Assembly: GCF_015206995.1 (NCBI RefSeq)
Contig: NZ_JADEXR010000047.1
Location: forward strand, 1-43,269
Direction of reading: 5' to 3'
Source of the DNA: an aff. Roholtiella sp. LEGE 12411
GTDB taxonomy: Bacteria; Cyanobacteriota; Cyanobacteriia; Cyanobacteriales; Nostocaceae
Length of the DNA: 43,269 nucleotides
The notes under the pieces were generated by a model that saw nothing but the letters and a program-made list of their open reading frames with translations, had not been told where the DNA came from and searched no databases. Shown here in pieces: positions 1 through 8,225 of the stretch; positions within the stretch are counted from its first letter, which is position 1; every line of letters begins with the position of its first letter. Position numbers and translations under genes: made by a program.

Positions 1-28
1 CCCCATGCCCCATGCCCCATGCCCCATT
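1..28. repeat. Tandem heptamer repeat (CCCCATG) at the left edge
   Basis: Three exact copies of CCCCATG (1-21) are followed by a degenerate fourth. This is the short tandemly repeated (STRR) type known from Nostoc-group genomes. Related C-rich repeats occur at 16847-16875 and at the right edge. Confidence 0.85.
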
Positions 29-163
29 GCCCTTGTGGATGGAGTTTTTCATCTTTATTGACCAAGTTTCGTTAGGATATTGTAACCTGGGCAATAGCAA
101 CTCTTTATTGATGTGACGCCAGGCGTAGGCGTAGCCCGTCGGAGACATCGCTTTTTCACATCC

Positions 164-2485
164 ATGACAACAACCATTGACTTTCTCAGTCACCTTAACC
201 CTAGCCAACGCCAAGCCGTCGAACACTACTGCGGCCCATTGCTAGTTGTTGCTGGTGCAGGTTCCGGTAAAACACGAGCGCTAACTTATCGCATTGCGAA
301 CCTGATTCTCAAACACCGAGTAAATCCAGAAAATATCCTGGCGGTGACGTTCACCAACAAAGCTGCACGGGAGATGAAAGAGCGGATTCAAAGGCTGTTT
401 GCTGAACAATTGGCAATGAAAGAACACGGTCAGCGTTTTGATTTGTTGACAGAATACCAACAAACGCTACTGCGATCGCAAGTCTATAAAACTACCATTA
501 AAAATTTGTGGTGTGGTACTTTCCACAGTCTATTTTCCCGGGTTCTCCGCTTTGATATTGACAAATACGAAGACGAAAAAGGACGCCGCTGGAATCGCAA
601 TTTCTCCATCTTTGATGAATCAGATGTGATGACTCTGATTAAAGAAATCGTTAATAAACAGTTAAATTTAGACGATAAAAAGTTTGATGCCCGCTCTGTG
701 CGCTACGCTATTAGTAACGCGAAAAACCAAGGTTTTTCACCCCAAGAATTTGAACGAGAACAACCTAATTATCGTGGACGGGTAATTGCTGAAGTCTACA
801 ATTTATATCAAGATAAGCTGGCAGAAAATAACGCACTTGATTTTGATGACTTAATTCTTGTACCTACTAGACTGTTTCAGCAAAACGAGCAGGTATTGGG
901 TTACTGGCATCGCAAATTTTGCCATATCCTTGTAGATGAATATCAGGATACTAACCGCACCCAGTACGACTTAATCCGCTTATTAGTGACTAATGGCGAA
1001 GACAGAAAGAGCGAATGGAAATGGCAGAATCGCTCAGTTTTTGTCGTAGGTGACGCGGATCAGTCTATTTATAGCTTTAGAATGGCAGATTATACCATTT
1101 TGCTGGAATTCCAAAACGACTTTGGCGATGGTTTGCCAGATGATGATACCCGCACAATGGTAAAACTTGAGGAAAACTATCGCTCTTGCGAAAACATTTT
1201 GCAAGCAGCTAACGAACTGATTGAAAATAATACCCAACGGATTGATAAAGTTCTCAAACCGACGCGGGGCCCAGGTGAGGAAATTTATTCTCACAAAGCA
1301 GATAACGAGCTAGAAGAAGCCGACTTTGTAATTCGTCAAATCCGCACTTTAGAACATCAAAATCCCGAATTGAACTGGGGTAGTTTTGCCATACTTTATC
1401 GAACAAACGCTCAATCTCGCCCGTTTGAAGAATTGTTGGTGAAATATCAAATTCCTTACACAGTTGTGGGAGGAATGAAGTTTTACGATCGCAAAGAAAT
1501 CAAAGATGTCGTCGCTTATTTAAGAGCGATCGCTAACCCAGCTGATACAGTCAGTTTATTGCGAGTCATCAATACTCCCCGGCGCGGTATTGGTAAAACC
1601 ACTATTGATGCTTTGGTAAATGCCGCTCAGCAATTAGGGACAACTCTGTGGGAAATACTTAGTGATGAGACGTCAGTTAATACATTAGCTGGACGGGCGA
1701 CTAAAGCTGTAAATAGCTTTGCCGCAATGATTAGCCGTTGGCAAGGACAAATCGGCACGGTTCCTGTAACTGAGGTTCTGCAAGGAATACTAGAAGACTC
1801 TGGTTACGTCCAAGACTTGATGAATCAAGGCACAGATGAAGCCACAGATCGGGTACAAAACGTCCAGGAACTTTACAACGCCGCATTGCAATTTCAAGAA
1901 GAAAACGAAGAAGTTTCCCTCCAAGACTTTCTGAGTAGCGCCGCCCTCAGTTCCGATTTGGATAACTTAAAAGAAGGACAAACAGCCGTTTCTTTGATGA
2001 CTTTGCACGCTTCCAAAGGGCTAGAATTTCCCGTAGTGTTTTTGGTGGGGTTAGAACAGGGACTATTTCCCGGCTACCGTTCCCTGGGCGATCCTGCATC
2101 TTTGGAAGAAGAACGCCGCTTGTGTTATGTCGGCATCACCCGTGCCCAAGAGAGGTTATATTTATCCCACGCGCGTGAACGCCGCCTTTATGGTTCTCGT
2201 GAACCCGCCATGCGATCGCAATTTCTCGACGAATTACCAGAAGAATTATTAACTACACCACGTCTGAGTCGTCAAAGTTATACCAAAAGTGCCTCTACTC
2301 CTAGTGGTAAACAAGACACTACGCAGAATTGGCAAGTAGGTGATCAAGTATTACATAAAACCTTTGGGCTTGGTGAAATTACTCATGTTTTCGGAACAGG
2401 TAGTAAGATGTCTGTAGCAATTAAATTTGCCAGCTTGGGACAAAAAATAGTTGACCCAAGAGTAGCGCAATTGCAACGAGTATAG
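164..2485 (+). CDS. pcrA: UvrD/PcrA-type superfamily I DNA helicase
   Basis: ATP-dependent 3'-5' DNA helicase of the UvrD/Rep/PcrA family, acting in excision repair and in clearing replication and recombination intermediates. Seen in the 773-residue product: Q motif near the N-terminus (LNPSQRQAV), Walker A GAGSGKT (31-37), DEYQDTN (motif II), GDADQSIYSFR (motif III), LEENYRS, LMTLHASKGLEFPVVF (motif V) and YVGITRAQERL (motif VI). The C-terminus (VGDQVLHKTFGLGEI) is the small Tudor-like domain typical of PcrA. The frame is open from 113, but the extra 17 codons are translated interspersed repeat (gcgtaggcgtagcccgtc), so the ATG at 164, which gives the family N-terminus, is chosen. A hairpin at 2504-2524 follows the stop. 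Family assignment is secure; PcrA versus UvrD naming is convention. Confidence 0.96.
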   Translation: MTTTIDFLSHLNPSQRQAVEHYCGPLLVVAGAGSGKTRALTYRIANLILKHRVNPENILAVTFTNKAAREMKERIQRLFAEQLAMKEHGQRFDLLTEYQQTLLRSQVYKTTIKNLWCGTFHSLFSRVLRFDIDKYEDEKGRRWNRNFSIFDESDVMTLIKEIVNKQLNLDDKKFDARSVRYAISNAKNQGFSPQEFEREQPNYRGRVIAEVYNLYQDKLAENNALDFDDLILVPTRLFQQNEQVLGYWHRKFCHILVDEYQDTNRTQYDLIRLLVTNGEDRKSEWKWQNRSVFVVGDADQSIYSFRMADYTILLEFQNDFGDGLPDDDTRTMVKLEENYRSCENILQAANELIENNTQRIDKVLKPTRGPGEEIYSHKADNELEEADFVIRQIRTLEHQNPELNWGSFAILYRTNAQSRPFEELLVKYQIPYTVVGGMKFYDRKEIKDVVAYLRAIANPADTVSLLRVINTPRRGIGKTTIDALVNAAQQLGTTLWEILSDETSVNTLAGRATKAVNSFAAMISRWQGQIGTVPVTEVLQGILEDSGYVQDLMNQGTDEATDRVQNVQELYNAALQFQEENEEVSLQDFLSSAALSSDLDNLKEGQTAVSLMTLHASKGLEFPVVFLVGLEQGLFPGYRSLGDPASLEEERRLCYVGITRAQERLYLSHARERRLYGSREPAMRSQFLDELPEELLTTPRLSRQSYTKSASTPSGKQDTTQNWQVGDQVLHKTFGLGEITHVFGTGSKMSVAIKFASLGQKIVDPRVAQLQRV

Positions 2486-2503
2486 TGATATAGCCGCAGA
2501 TTC

Positions 2504-2536
2504 CCGACTTGTTTGAGAAGTCGGTGATCTTGTTTT
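2504..2536 (+). terminator. Hairpin after the helicase, possible terminator
   Basis: CCGACTT (2504-2510) pairs perfectly with AAGTCGG (2518-2524) over a 7-nt loop, followed shortly by a T-rich tract (cttgttttt). It lies 19 bases after the helicase stop. Hairpins of this kind also recur as interspersed repeats in Nostoc, so termination is inferred. Confidence 0.45.
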
Positions 2537-2570
2537 TCATTTAGAGCAACGGATGTGATTCTTTTCCTTG

Positions 2571-2594
2571 TTCGAGGGTTCGAGGGTTCGAGGG
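2571..2594. repeat. Three tandem TTCGAGGG octamers
   Basis: Three exact head-to-tail copies of TTCGAGGG, then a partial copy. The period is 8 bases rather than the 7 typical of STRRs. Confidence 0.8.
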
Positions 2595-2668
2595 TTGCCC
2601 TAGAACCCAATCACTGAAACTGCTTTTCGCTTCTGCTCTGGCGTAACCAAATGCTTTGCTAGAGGGGT

Positions 2669-2700
2669 TTTTAGAGTTGGATTTTCAAAAAACTCTAAAA
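2669..2700 (-). terminator. Hairpin between helicase and toxin genes
   Basis: A perfect 10-bp stem, TTTTAGAGTT (2669-2678) with AACTCTAAAA (2691-2700), around a 12-nt loop. It touches the stop codon of the minus-strand toxin gene. The A/T-rich stem base could end transcription from either side, although no long U-run follows it. Confidence 0.45.
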
Positions 2701-2701
2701 T

Positions 2702-3004
2702 CTACTCATCGTCCACATCTGCAAATATAGAGTTTAAATCCCGATAACCGCTAACTACCCGCACAATCACAATACTATCTTGAAAAACTCGATAAAAAAT
2801 AATGTAGCTATCTAAGGGTATTCCTCTAAGCCTGGGGTCAAACTTGGCATAACTTCGTCCTATATTCGGGAATTGAGCTATGTTTTGACATTTCTTATTA
2901 AATTCTCGAATAAATCTTGACCCAGCGTTGATATTGCGAACTAAAAAATAATCCAAAATCTCATCTAAATCTTGACTTGCTTCCTTGGCAATAGAGTATT
3001 CCAT
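2702..3004 (-). CDS. parE: RelE/ParE-family toxin
   Basis: Toxin half of a type II toxin-antitoxin pair. The 100-residue product has the RelE/ParE layout: an N-terminal helical hairpin beginning with the A-x-x-D-L-D-E-I pattern, then the R-G-I-P-L-D-S-Y-I-I-F-Y-R strand region and a V-V-S-G-Y-R-D-L end. ParE members poison DNA gyrase while RelE members cleave mRNA; the sequence alone does not separate these roles, but the ParD-like partner favours ParE. Its ATG shares one base with the antitoxin stop (TAATG), so the pair is translationally coupled, antitoxin first. Length is normal and nothing looks broken. Confidence 0.85.
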   Translation of the reverse strand: MEYSIAKEASQDLDEILDYFLVRNINAGSRFIREFNKKCQNIAQFPNIGRSYAKFDPRLRGIPLDSYIIFYRVFQDSIVIVRVVSGYRDLNSIFADVDDE

Positions 3005-3270
3005 TATCCTTGATTCTCACGCGCTTGACGTAATTTCTCCTCTAGTCGCGCCATCACCACTTCACTATCTACTACATCTCCACGTTCGATAGAAGCAAGC
3101 CCAGCAGCTAGTTTTTTCTGGGTTGATTCTTCCCATTCCTGATAACCATTCTCCCATTCTTCCAGCAGTTTCAGTGCTTTAACAATCACATCTTCAGCAT
3201 TTTCATACCTACCTGTAGCAATTCGGGTTTGTATAAATTGCTCGTATTCCACTTGAAGTTGGATGTTCAT
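3004..3270 (-). CDS. parD: ParD-like antitoxin
   Basis: Antitoxin of the pair with the downstream toxin. The 88-residue protein begins with a short strand (MNIQLQVEYEQFI) and a ribbon-helix-helix-like segment (TGRYENAEDVIVKALKLLEEW), then a charged, probably flexible C-terminal tail that would wrap the toxin. Such proteins usually repress their own operon, so the promoter should lie in 3271-3424, though no operator was identified. The product is slightly longer than classical ParD and fits the CC2985-type subfamily. Confidence 0.8.
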   Translation of the reverse strand: MNIQLQVEYEQFIQTRIATGRYENAEDVIVKALKLLEEWENGYQEWEESTQKKLAAGLASIERGDVVDSEVVMARLEEKLRQARENQG

Positions 3271-3424
3271 AATTTTTACCCCTAGTTAATTAAAACTTTG
3301 TTTATCAGTGGTTAGTTGTTTTGTTGCTAAACCGCCAAGTCATGATTATTGGATAATGTAACTAACAATACAAAGTCTTTTATCAGTATTCAAAATTCCT
3401 TTAAAGATATTATTGATCGCACAA

Positions 3425-4333
3425 CTAAGCTGATTTTAACTGAATAATACCTTGATCAAAAACGCGATTATTAATAGCGATCGCACCAACTTCTATTCTA
3501 TCTGGATACACTTCATAAGAGGCAAAACTTAAATCACTGGTGGAATACTCTGTCCACTCAGAACGTCCTACAGGACGATTGCCAGCACCTGCGCCACAAA
3601 TTAAATAAGTTGTCCCATCAATAACACGAGTGCGTTCATAATTATGTTCATGACCATTGATATAAAGTTGAACACCGTATTTTTGAAATAGGGGAGTAAA
3701 AATTTTAATAAAATCTGGATTACTCCCATAATGACCTGATGAATAAATTGGATGATGACCAAATACCACTTTCCAAGTTGCTTTACTCAGACTCAATTCT
3801 TGCTCTAACCAAGTTATTTGGTTTTTCCAATCAGCATTACTGTTAGTATCTAAAGCAAAAAATTGTACTTGATTACGTTTAAAAGTATAGTAACGACCAT
3901 TCATATTAAATCCAGGATAGCGGACTTGTGGATCACCATTAGCAGTCCGAATATCGTGATTACCTAAACAAGCTTGAAATTTTACACCTTGCTTGAGCAA
4001 AGGTTGATAGGGACGCTCAAAAACTGTGCCTATTTTCTCAATTTCACCGTTGTTATAAATGTTGTCTCCAGCTAAAACTACTAAATCATAAGGATTTCGC
4101 TTGTGATAAAAATTCATCGCCCTAGCCACAGCATACTGTCCTTTAGCCCCAGTCCCCGTATCTGCTACAGACACGAAACGCAATATCAAGTCTTTTTTGG
4201 GTGGGTTAGCAGCTATTTCTGTTGAATCGGTAATATCAGCACTTTGACTATTTTGATGAGCTAACATCCAGCCTAAAAATCCAGTACCAATGGCGCTGAG
4301 ACTACCTAAAAATAAAAATTGACGGCGTTTCAT
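3425..4333 (-). CDS. Exported metallophosphoesterase (purple acid phosphatase-like)
   Basis: Predicted periplasmic phosphatase with a two-metal calcineurin-like fold. The 302-residue product starts with a twin-arginine signal (KRRQFLFLG, 2-10) and a hydrophobic stretch (11-25), indicating Tat export of a folded metalloenzyme. Metal and catalytic motifs are in order: VADTG (56-60; the usual first motif is GDxG, with Asp58 kept), AGDNIY (88-93), GNHD (124-127), GHHP (192-195) and GHEH (227-230). It probably releases phosphate from organic phosphate esters; the substrate is unknown. It is transcribed away from the gene at 4472, so 4334-4471 is a divergent promoter region. No Pho box was recognised. 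Confidence 0.88.
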   Translation of the reverse strand: MKRRQFLFLGSLSAIGTGFLGWMLAHQNSQSADITDSTEIAANPPKKDLILRFVSVADTGTGAKGQYAVARAMNFYHKRNPYDLVVLAGDNIYNNGEIEKIGTVFERPYQPLLKQGVKFQACLGNHDIRTANGDPQVRYPGFNMNGRYYTFKRNQVQFFALDTNSNADWKNQITWLEQELSLSKATWKVVFGHHPIYSSGHYGSNPDFIKIFTPLFQKYGVQLYINGHEHNYERTRVIDGTTYLICGAGAGNRPVGRSEWTEYSTSDLSFASYEVYPDRIEVGAIAINNRVFDQGIIQLKSA

Positions 4334-4471
4334 GTTCCTAAATTCACCAAATTCAACAAATAGTCATTTTAGCCGAAGTAATGTGCAATGAAGTGATACA
4401 TTAAGGCTGTAAAGACAATACCCATAACAATTTGTGTTATTTGTCTTTGATTCGCTGCTTTTGGTGAAACC

Positions 4472-5329
4472 ATGTCACAAGACAATCAGAATTCACAACC
4501 GCCTTCGTCTTTTAAACCCGAAGCGAATCAGCCTCCTCAAGAACCCTATCAGAGAATTCAGCCAATTTGGAAGTCTAAAACTATCCAGATTCTCCGAGGG
4601 ACGATTGGGCTTTTAGAAACGACGGTGGAGAAACTGGAAACAGCGCCGCCACCTGGTAGTGAGGAAAAACCTAGTTTTTTCCAGCAGTTGCAATTGAAGT
4701 GGGGTGGACTGTTAAGGACAATCCGCTTATTTTTGCCATCAAATTTGTCAACAAAGTTATCAGATACAAGTTTGACAGCCATAGTTGCTGTTGTTTCTGT
4801 AGTAATAGTTTGGACGACTGCAACTGTCTTTACTGGAAAACCTGTTGAAGTAGCAACAGTTCCCCCAGTTGAGGAGGTTCCTGCACCCACACCAACGATA
4901 ATTACTCCACCGGAGTTAGCAGCACCAGAACTACAGCCACCACAGCCACCAGAGGAAATTACGCCGCCACCAGAACCAGAACCAATTCCCTCGCCAACGC
5001 CGACACCAATCTTAGAATTGACACCAGAACAAACCTTGATTGCAGCCATTGAGAATCAAGTAGCGGAAATTAGCGATCGCTTTGCTTCTGGTCTGATAAA
5101 GTCTATTCAAGCCAACTTCCGCAATAGTAATCTAACTCTCAAAATTAGCGACGATTGGTATACTCTCCAGGAATCCCAACAGAACAAACTAGCCGCCGAA
5201 ATATTACAGCGTTCTCAAGAACTGGATTTTACCCATTTAGAAATTCTCGACTCTCAAAATAGACTGATTGCTCGTAATCCAGTTGTCGGAACTGAGATGG
5301 TAATTTTTAAACGACAAACGAGGAGTTAG
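4472..5329 (+). CDS. Single-pass membrane protein with proline-rich linker
   Basis: No family of known function recognised. The 285-residue protein has a Gln/Pro-rich N-terminus, a helical stretch (about 36-95), one strong transmembrane segment (about 101-120), a 58-residue Pro/Glu/Thr-rich linker (126-183) and a folded C-terminal domain (184-285) ending in a strand-rich part (HLEILDSQNRLIARNPVVG). This suggests a cytoplasmic N-terminus and a periplasmic domain held off the membrane by a stiff linker. It lies 91 bases upstream of the histidine kinase on the same strand, so the two may be cotranscribed. Codon use and HIP1 sites match the neighbours. Confidence 0.7.
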   Translation: MSQDNQNSQPPSSFKPEANQPPQEPYQRIQPIWKSKTIQILRGTIGLLETTVEKLETAPPPGSEEKPSFFQQLQLKWGGLLRTIRLFLPSNLSTKLSDTSLTAIVAVVSVVIVWTTATVFTGKPVEVATVPPVEEVPAPTPTIITPPELAAPELQPPQPPEEITPPPEPEPIPSPTPTPILELTPEQTLIAAIENQVAEISDRFASGLIKSIQANFRNSNLTLKISDDWYTLQESQQNKLAAEILQRSQELDFTHLEILDSQNRLIARNPVVGTEMVIFKRQTRS

Positions 5330-5335
5330 AAGAGG

Positions 5336-5396
5336 AGTGGGGGAGTGGGAGCAGGAGGGGACAAGGGGGACAAGGAGAAAATTCTTGACTCCTGCC
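5336..5396. repeat. G-rich tandem-repeat tract before the kinase gene
   Basis: G-rich stretch with repeated GGGAG and GGGGACAAG units. GCAGGAG (5351-5357) can pair with CTCCTGC (5389-5395). It is open in the kinase frame, but the result is low-complexity, so it is treated as noncoding repeat. Confidence 0.6.
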
Positions 5397-5419
5397 TCCT
5401 TATTTGGGAAGGTAAAAAA

Positions 5420-7027
5420 ATGAGTAGTGCAACAAAATTTCGACGCGATCGCACATCTAACATTAAAATACCTAAGCTGTTTGCAGGTTGGCAGCAGATA
5501 TTTGGAGAAGCACGCACCCGGATTTTATTCTGGTATTTGCTAATTTTGGTGATCACGTTTCTCATCGCCATTCCTGCATTTCGCTACAACCTCTACCAGC
5601 GCATTGATGAACGCGTTCGTCAGGACATGACAGAAGACATGGCAGCTTTCAAGGCGTTGATTAGGGGTGAAACGTTTGCTCCAGACGATGCACTCACTGA
5701 GGACGACGATCCAGAAGACTTAGTGATTAGGCCAGAGCAATTGAAGTGGTTGCTCTCTGGAAAAAAACAAATCACTCCTCCAGACTCCACAGAAGATTTG
5801 ATGCAACTTTTCAGAGCTTATTTGTTGTATCGACTGCCAGAAGATGAATCTTACTTCATCACATTTATCGATGGTGAATTCTACAAATCTAGTCCCAGAG
5901 CACGCCCCAAACCGCTGGCGAAGAACTCACCACTCATGCAACTGTGGGCAAAACAAACCCAACCAGAGGAGGGAGAAAAAGAATTCTCTGACCCTGATGT
6001 TAGTAAGATTCTCTACATGGTGGAACCGATAAAAATTAATGGACAAACACGGGGAGTCTTCGTTGTTGCCCATAGTGCAGCCGGTGAGCGGGCAGAGGCT
6101 TTAGATGCAGTCTCCGTAATTATTGAGGTTTCCAGCCTGGTATTTGTCGTGTCGTCAGTTCTGGCGTGGTTCGCTGCGGGGCGGGTGCTGGCTCCCCTAC
6201 GGACAATTACCACTACTGCTCATGCCATCAGTGAAACAGACTTGACTCAGCGCTTACCTGCGCGAGGTAAGGGAGAACTGGGAGAACTAGCAACGACATT
6301 CAACGAAATGATGGACAGACTAGAGGCAGCCTTTGCCACTCAGCGCGAATTTGTCAACGATGCTGGACACGAACTGCGGACTCCCATTACCATCGTTCGC
6401 GGACATCTAGAATTGATGGGAGATGACCCCCAAGAGCAACAAGAAACCTTGACACTGGTCATCGGAGAACTAGACCGGATGAGCCGTTTGGTTGATGACA
6501 TGATTTTGCTGGCAAAAGCAGAACGCTCGGATTTTTTGCAGTTGGCCACGGTGAATGTGGCAGAGTTAACCCAAGAGCTATTTGCTAAAGCCCAGGCACT
6601 CGCAGAGCGTGACTGGCAAATAGATTCAGTGGCAAAGGGTCAGATTATAGTCGATCGCCAAAGAATTACTGAGGCTGTGATGAACCTGGCACAGAATGCA
6701 ACTCAGCATACTGAAGAGAGTGATACTATTTCTATAGGCTCTACGATCGCTAAAGGAAAAGTGCGATTCTGGGTACGCGATACAGGCGAGGGAATTCCCC
6801 TTGTGGATCAAAAACGCATTTTTGAACGCTTTGCCCGGACTACCAACAGTCGCCGTCGTTCTGAAGGTGCTGGACTAGGTTTATCCATTGTGCGAGCGAT
6901 CGCAGAGGCTCACGGTGGGCAAGTATTGCTTCGGAGCCAATTAAGAGATGGTTCGATGTTTACCATCGTTTTACCGCTCGATCCCCCGCAGGAAATGAGT
7001 GCTTATGCCCAACATTCTCATCGCTGA
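5420..7027 (+). CDS. Membrane sensor histidine kinase with HAMP domain
   Basis: Sensor of a two-component system. The 535-residue protein has TM1 (about 35-55), an extracytoplasmic sensing region (about 56-228) without a recognised fold, TM2 (about 230-254), HAMP (about 255-305), HisKA with phospho-accepting His317 (AGHELRTPI) and an ATPase domain with N box (NLAQNATQH, 422-430), G1 (DTGEGIP, 454-460) and G2 (GAGLGLSIV, 483-491). All catalytic motifs are intact. The frame is open from 5345, but those 25 codons are repeat DNA; the ATG at 5420 gives a normal N-terminus. The last 23 bases overlap the next gene, a DNA-binding regulator that is its likely partner. Confidence 0.94.
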   Translation: MSSATKFRRDRTSNIKIPKLFAGWQQIFGEARTRILFWYLLILVITFLIAIPAFRYNLYQRIDERVRQDMTEDMAAFKALIRGETFAPDDALTEDDDPEDLVIRPEQLKWLLSGKKQITPPDSTEDLMQLFRAYLLYRLPEDESYFITFIDGEFYKSSPRARPKPLAKNSPLMQLWAKQTQPEEGEKEFSDPDVSKILYMVEPIKINGQTRGVFVVAHSAAGERAEALDAVSVIIEVSSLVFVVSSVLAWFAAGRVLAPLRTITTTAHAISETDLTQRLPARGKGELGELATTFNEMMDRLEAAFATQREFVNDAGHELRTPITIVRGHLELMGDDPQEQQETLTLVIGELDRMSRLVDDMILLAKAERSDFLQLATVNVAELTQELFAKAQALAERDWQIDSVAKGQIIVDRQRITEAVMNLAQNATQHTEESDTISIGSTIAKGKVRFWVRDTGEGIPLVDQKRIFERFARTTNSRRRSEGAGLGLSIVRAIAEAHGGQVLLRSQLRDGSMFTIVLPLDPPQEMSAYAQHSHR

Positions 7028-7673
7028 AGATGAACCCCGGATTGCCTCCTTTATTGAGAAAGGATTGCGATCGCAAGGGTTCACAACCGCAGTTGTTGCC
7101 GATGGGCTGCATGTACTGGATGTAGCACAGAGTGGAAGTTTTGACTTACTAATTTTGGATCTGGGGTTGCCCGGAAAAGATGGATTTCAGGTATTGGAGG
7201 AACTACGCGGACAGGGAGAAGATTTACCTGTGATTATCCTCTCTGCCCGGAGTGATATCCACGATAAAATTGCCGGACTAGAAGGAGGGGCTGATGATTA
7301 TGTCACCAAACCTTTCCGATTTGAAGAACTTCTAGCGCGAGTAAGAGTACGTTTGCGGAGTGCTAGACCTGTAAGAGAAGCTCAAGAGCTTGTTCTCAAA
7401 ACAGGTAACGTGATGCTTGATCTGCGAACTCGACAGGTGAAAGTAGGCGATCGCCTTGTAGAATTGCCTGCTCGTGAATTTACAATGGCAGAAATGTTTT
7501 GCCGTCATCCAGGACAAGTCATCAGTCGAGAGCAATTGCTAGATTACGTTTGGGGCTACGACTACAATCCAGGTTCTAATATTGTTGATGTGTATGTCGG
7601 TTATCTCCGCAAAAAACTAGGCAGTAAAGTCATTGAAACGGTTAGAGGAATGGGTTATCGCCTGCGAACATGA
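7005..7673 (+). CDS. OmpR/PhoB-family response regulator
   Basis: Transcription factor partner of the overlapping kinase. The 222-residue product has a receiver domain (1-118) with acidic pocket E8-D9, phospho-acceptor Asp52 (LLILDLGLP) and Lys102 (VTKPF), then a winged-helix DNA-binding domain (about 128-222) with the family signature ...VWGYDYNPGSNIVDVYVG and a C-terminal GMGYRL. Length is normal. A GTG two codons upstream (6999) is possible, but the ATG at 7005 gives the usual MPNILIAEDEP start. The 23-base overlap with the kinase indicates coupled expression. Members bind 11-bp-spaced direct repeats as dimers, and such a repeat lies at 9853-9885. Confidence 0.94.
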   Translation: MPNILIAEDEPRIASFIEKGLRSQGFTTAVVADGLHVLDVAQSGSFDLLILDLGLPGKDGFQVLEELRGQGEDLPVIILSARSDIHDKIAGLEGGADDYVTKPFRFEELLARVRVRLRSARPVREAQELVLKTGNVMLDLRTRQVKVGDRLVELPAREFTMAEMFCRHPGQVISREQLLDYVWGYDYNPGSNIVDVYVGYLRKKLGSKVIETVRGMGYRLRT

Positions 7674-7788
7674 GAAAATTTTTATGTTTATTTTCTTATG
7701 ATTTCATCAATCATTACCATACTGTAGCAGAGACATAAATCTACAGAAAACCTTCTTAATTGTGTTAGCGCGGGCGTAGCCCCAGGGC

Positions 7789-7837
7789 GAATTACGAATT
7801 ACGAATTATGAATTACGAATTACGAATTACGAATTAA
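7789..7837. repeat. Seven tandem GAATTAC heptamers
   Basis: Seven head-to-tail copies of GAATTAC, five exact. Read on the other strand this is GTAATTC, the same unit found at 14885-14902 and 18011-18030. It separates the first kinase/regulator pair from the receiver-only gene. Confidence 0.92.
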
Positions 7838-7860
7838 TTTACCTGCTGGGATTGTCGTTT

Positions 7861-8223
7861 ATGAATCAAATTTTGATTATTGAAGACGAAGCAGGAGTCT
7901 CCGCTTTTATTGCAAAAGGGTTGCAAAGACAGGGATATACAACTACCATCGCCGAAGACGGACAGCAGGCACTCCTCCTGGTTCAAAACAGTGAATTTGA
8001 TTTGATACTGCTTGACCTAGGTTTACCACTAGTGGACGGTTGGACGGTATTAAAAGAACTTCGTAGACAGGGACAGATACTACCTATTATCATCGTCACA
8101 GCGCGTAAGGACGATCACGAACGAGCAAATGCATTCAAAAATGGAGCAGACGACTATATTACCAAGCCATTTCGCTTTAGTGAGTTGTTGGAACGAATTC
8201 AAATTCATTTGAGTCGTGATTGA
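7861..8223 (+). CDS. Receiver-only response regulator
   Basis: Stand-alone CheY-like receiver of 120 residues with no output domain. It has the acidic pocket (E8-D9), phospho-acceptor Asp52 (LILLDLGLP) and Lys102 (ITKPF). It closely parallels the receiver of the 7005 gene (shared spacing, LDLGLP, ADDY-TKPFRF), which suggests a duplicated and truncated copy or a phosphorelay carrier. The ATG at 7861 is favoured over TTG at 7852 because GGGA (7848-7851) lies 9 bases before it. Only two bases separate its stop from the ATG of the HAMP sensor, so both are cotranslated. Confidence 0.9.
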   Translation: MNQILIIEDEAGVSAFIAKGLQRQGYTTTIAEDGQQALLLVQNSEFDLILLDLGLPLVDGWTVLKELRRQGQILPIIIVTARKDDHERANAFKNGADDYITKPFRFSELLERIQIHLSRD

Positions 8224-8225
8224 GT

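Noticed and set aside
113-163. Longer N-terminus of the helicase
   Set aside because: The added codons are translated interspersed repeat, and the family start coincides with the ATG at 164.
2571-2594. Possible tRNA T-loop (ggttcga)
   Set aside because: The GTTCGA strings are tandem octamers with no cloverleaf around them.
4558-5049. 163-codon minus-strand frame rich in Gly/Ser/Val
   Set aside because: It is the antisense of the proline-rich linker and TM segment of the plus-strand gene; its composition follows from that.
5345-5419. 25-residue N-terminal extension of the histidine kinase
   Set aside because: It is G-rich tandem repeat DNA that happens to be open; ATG 5420 gives a normal protein.
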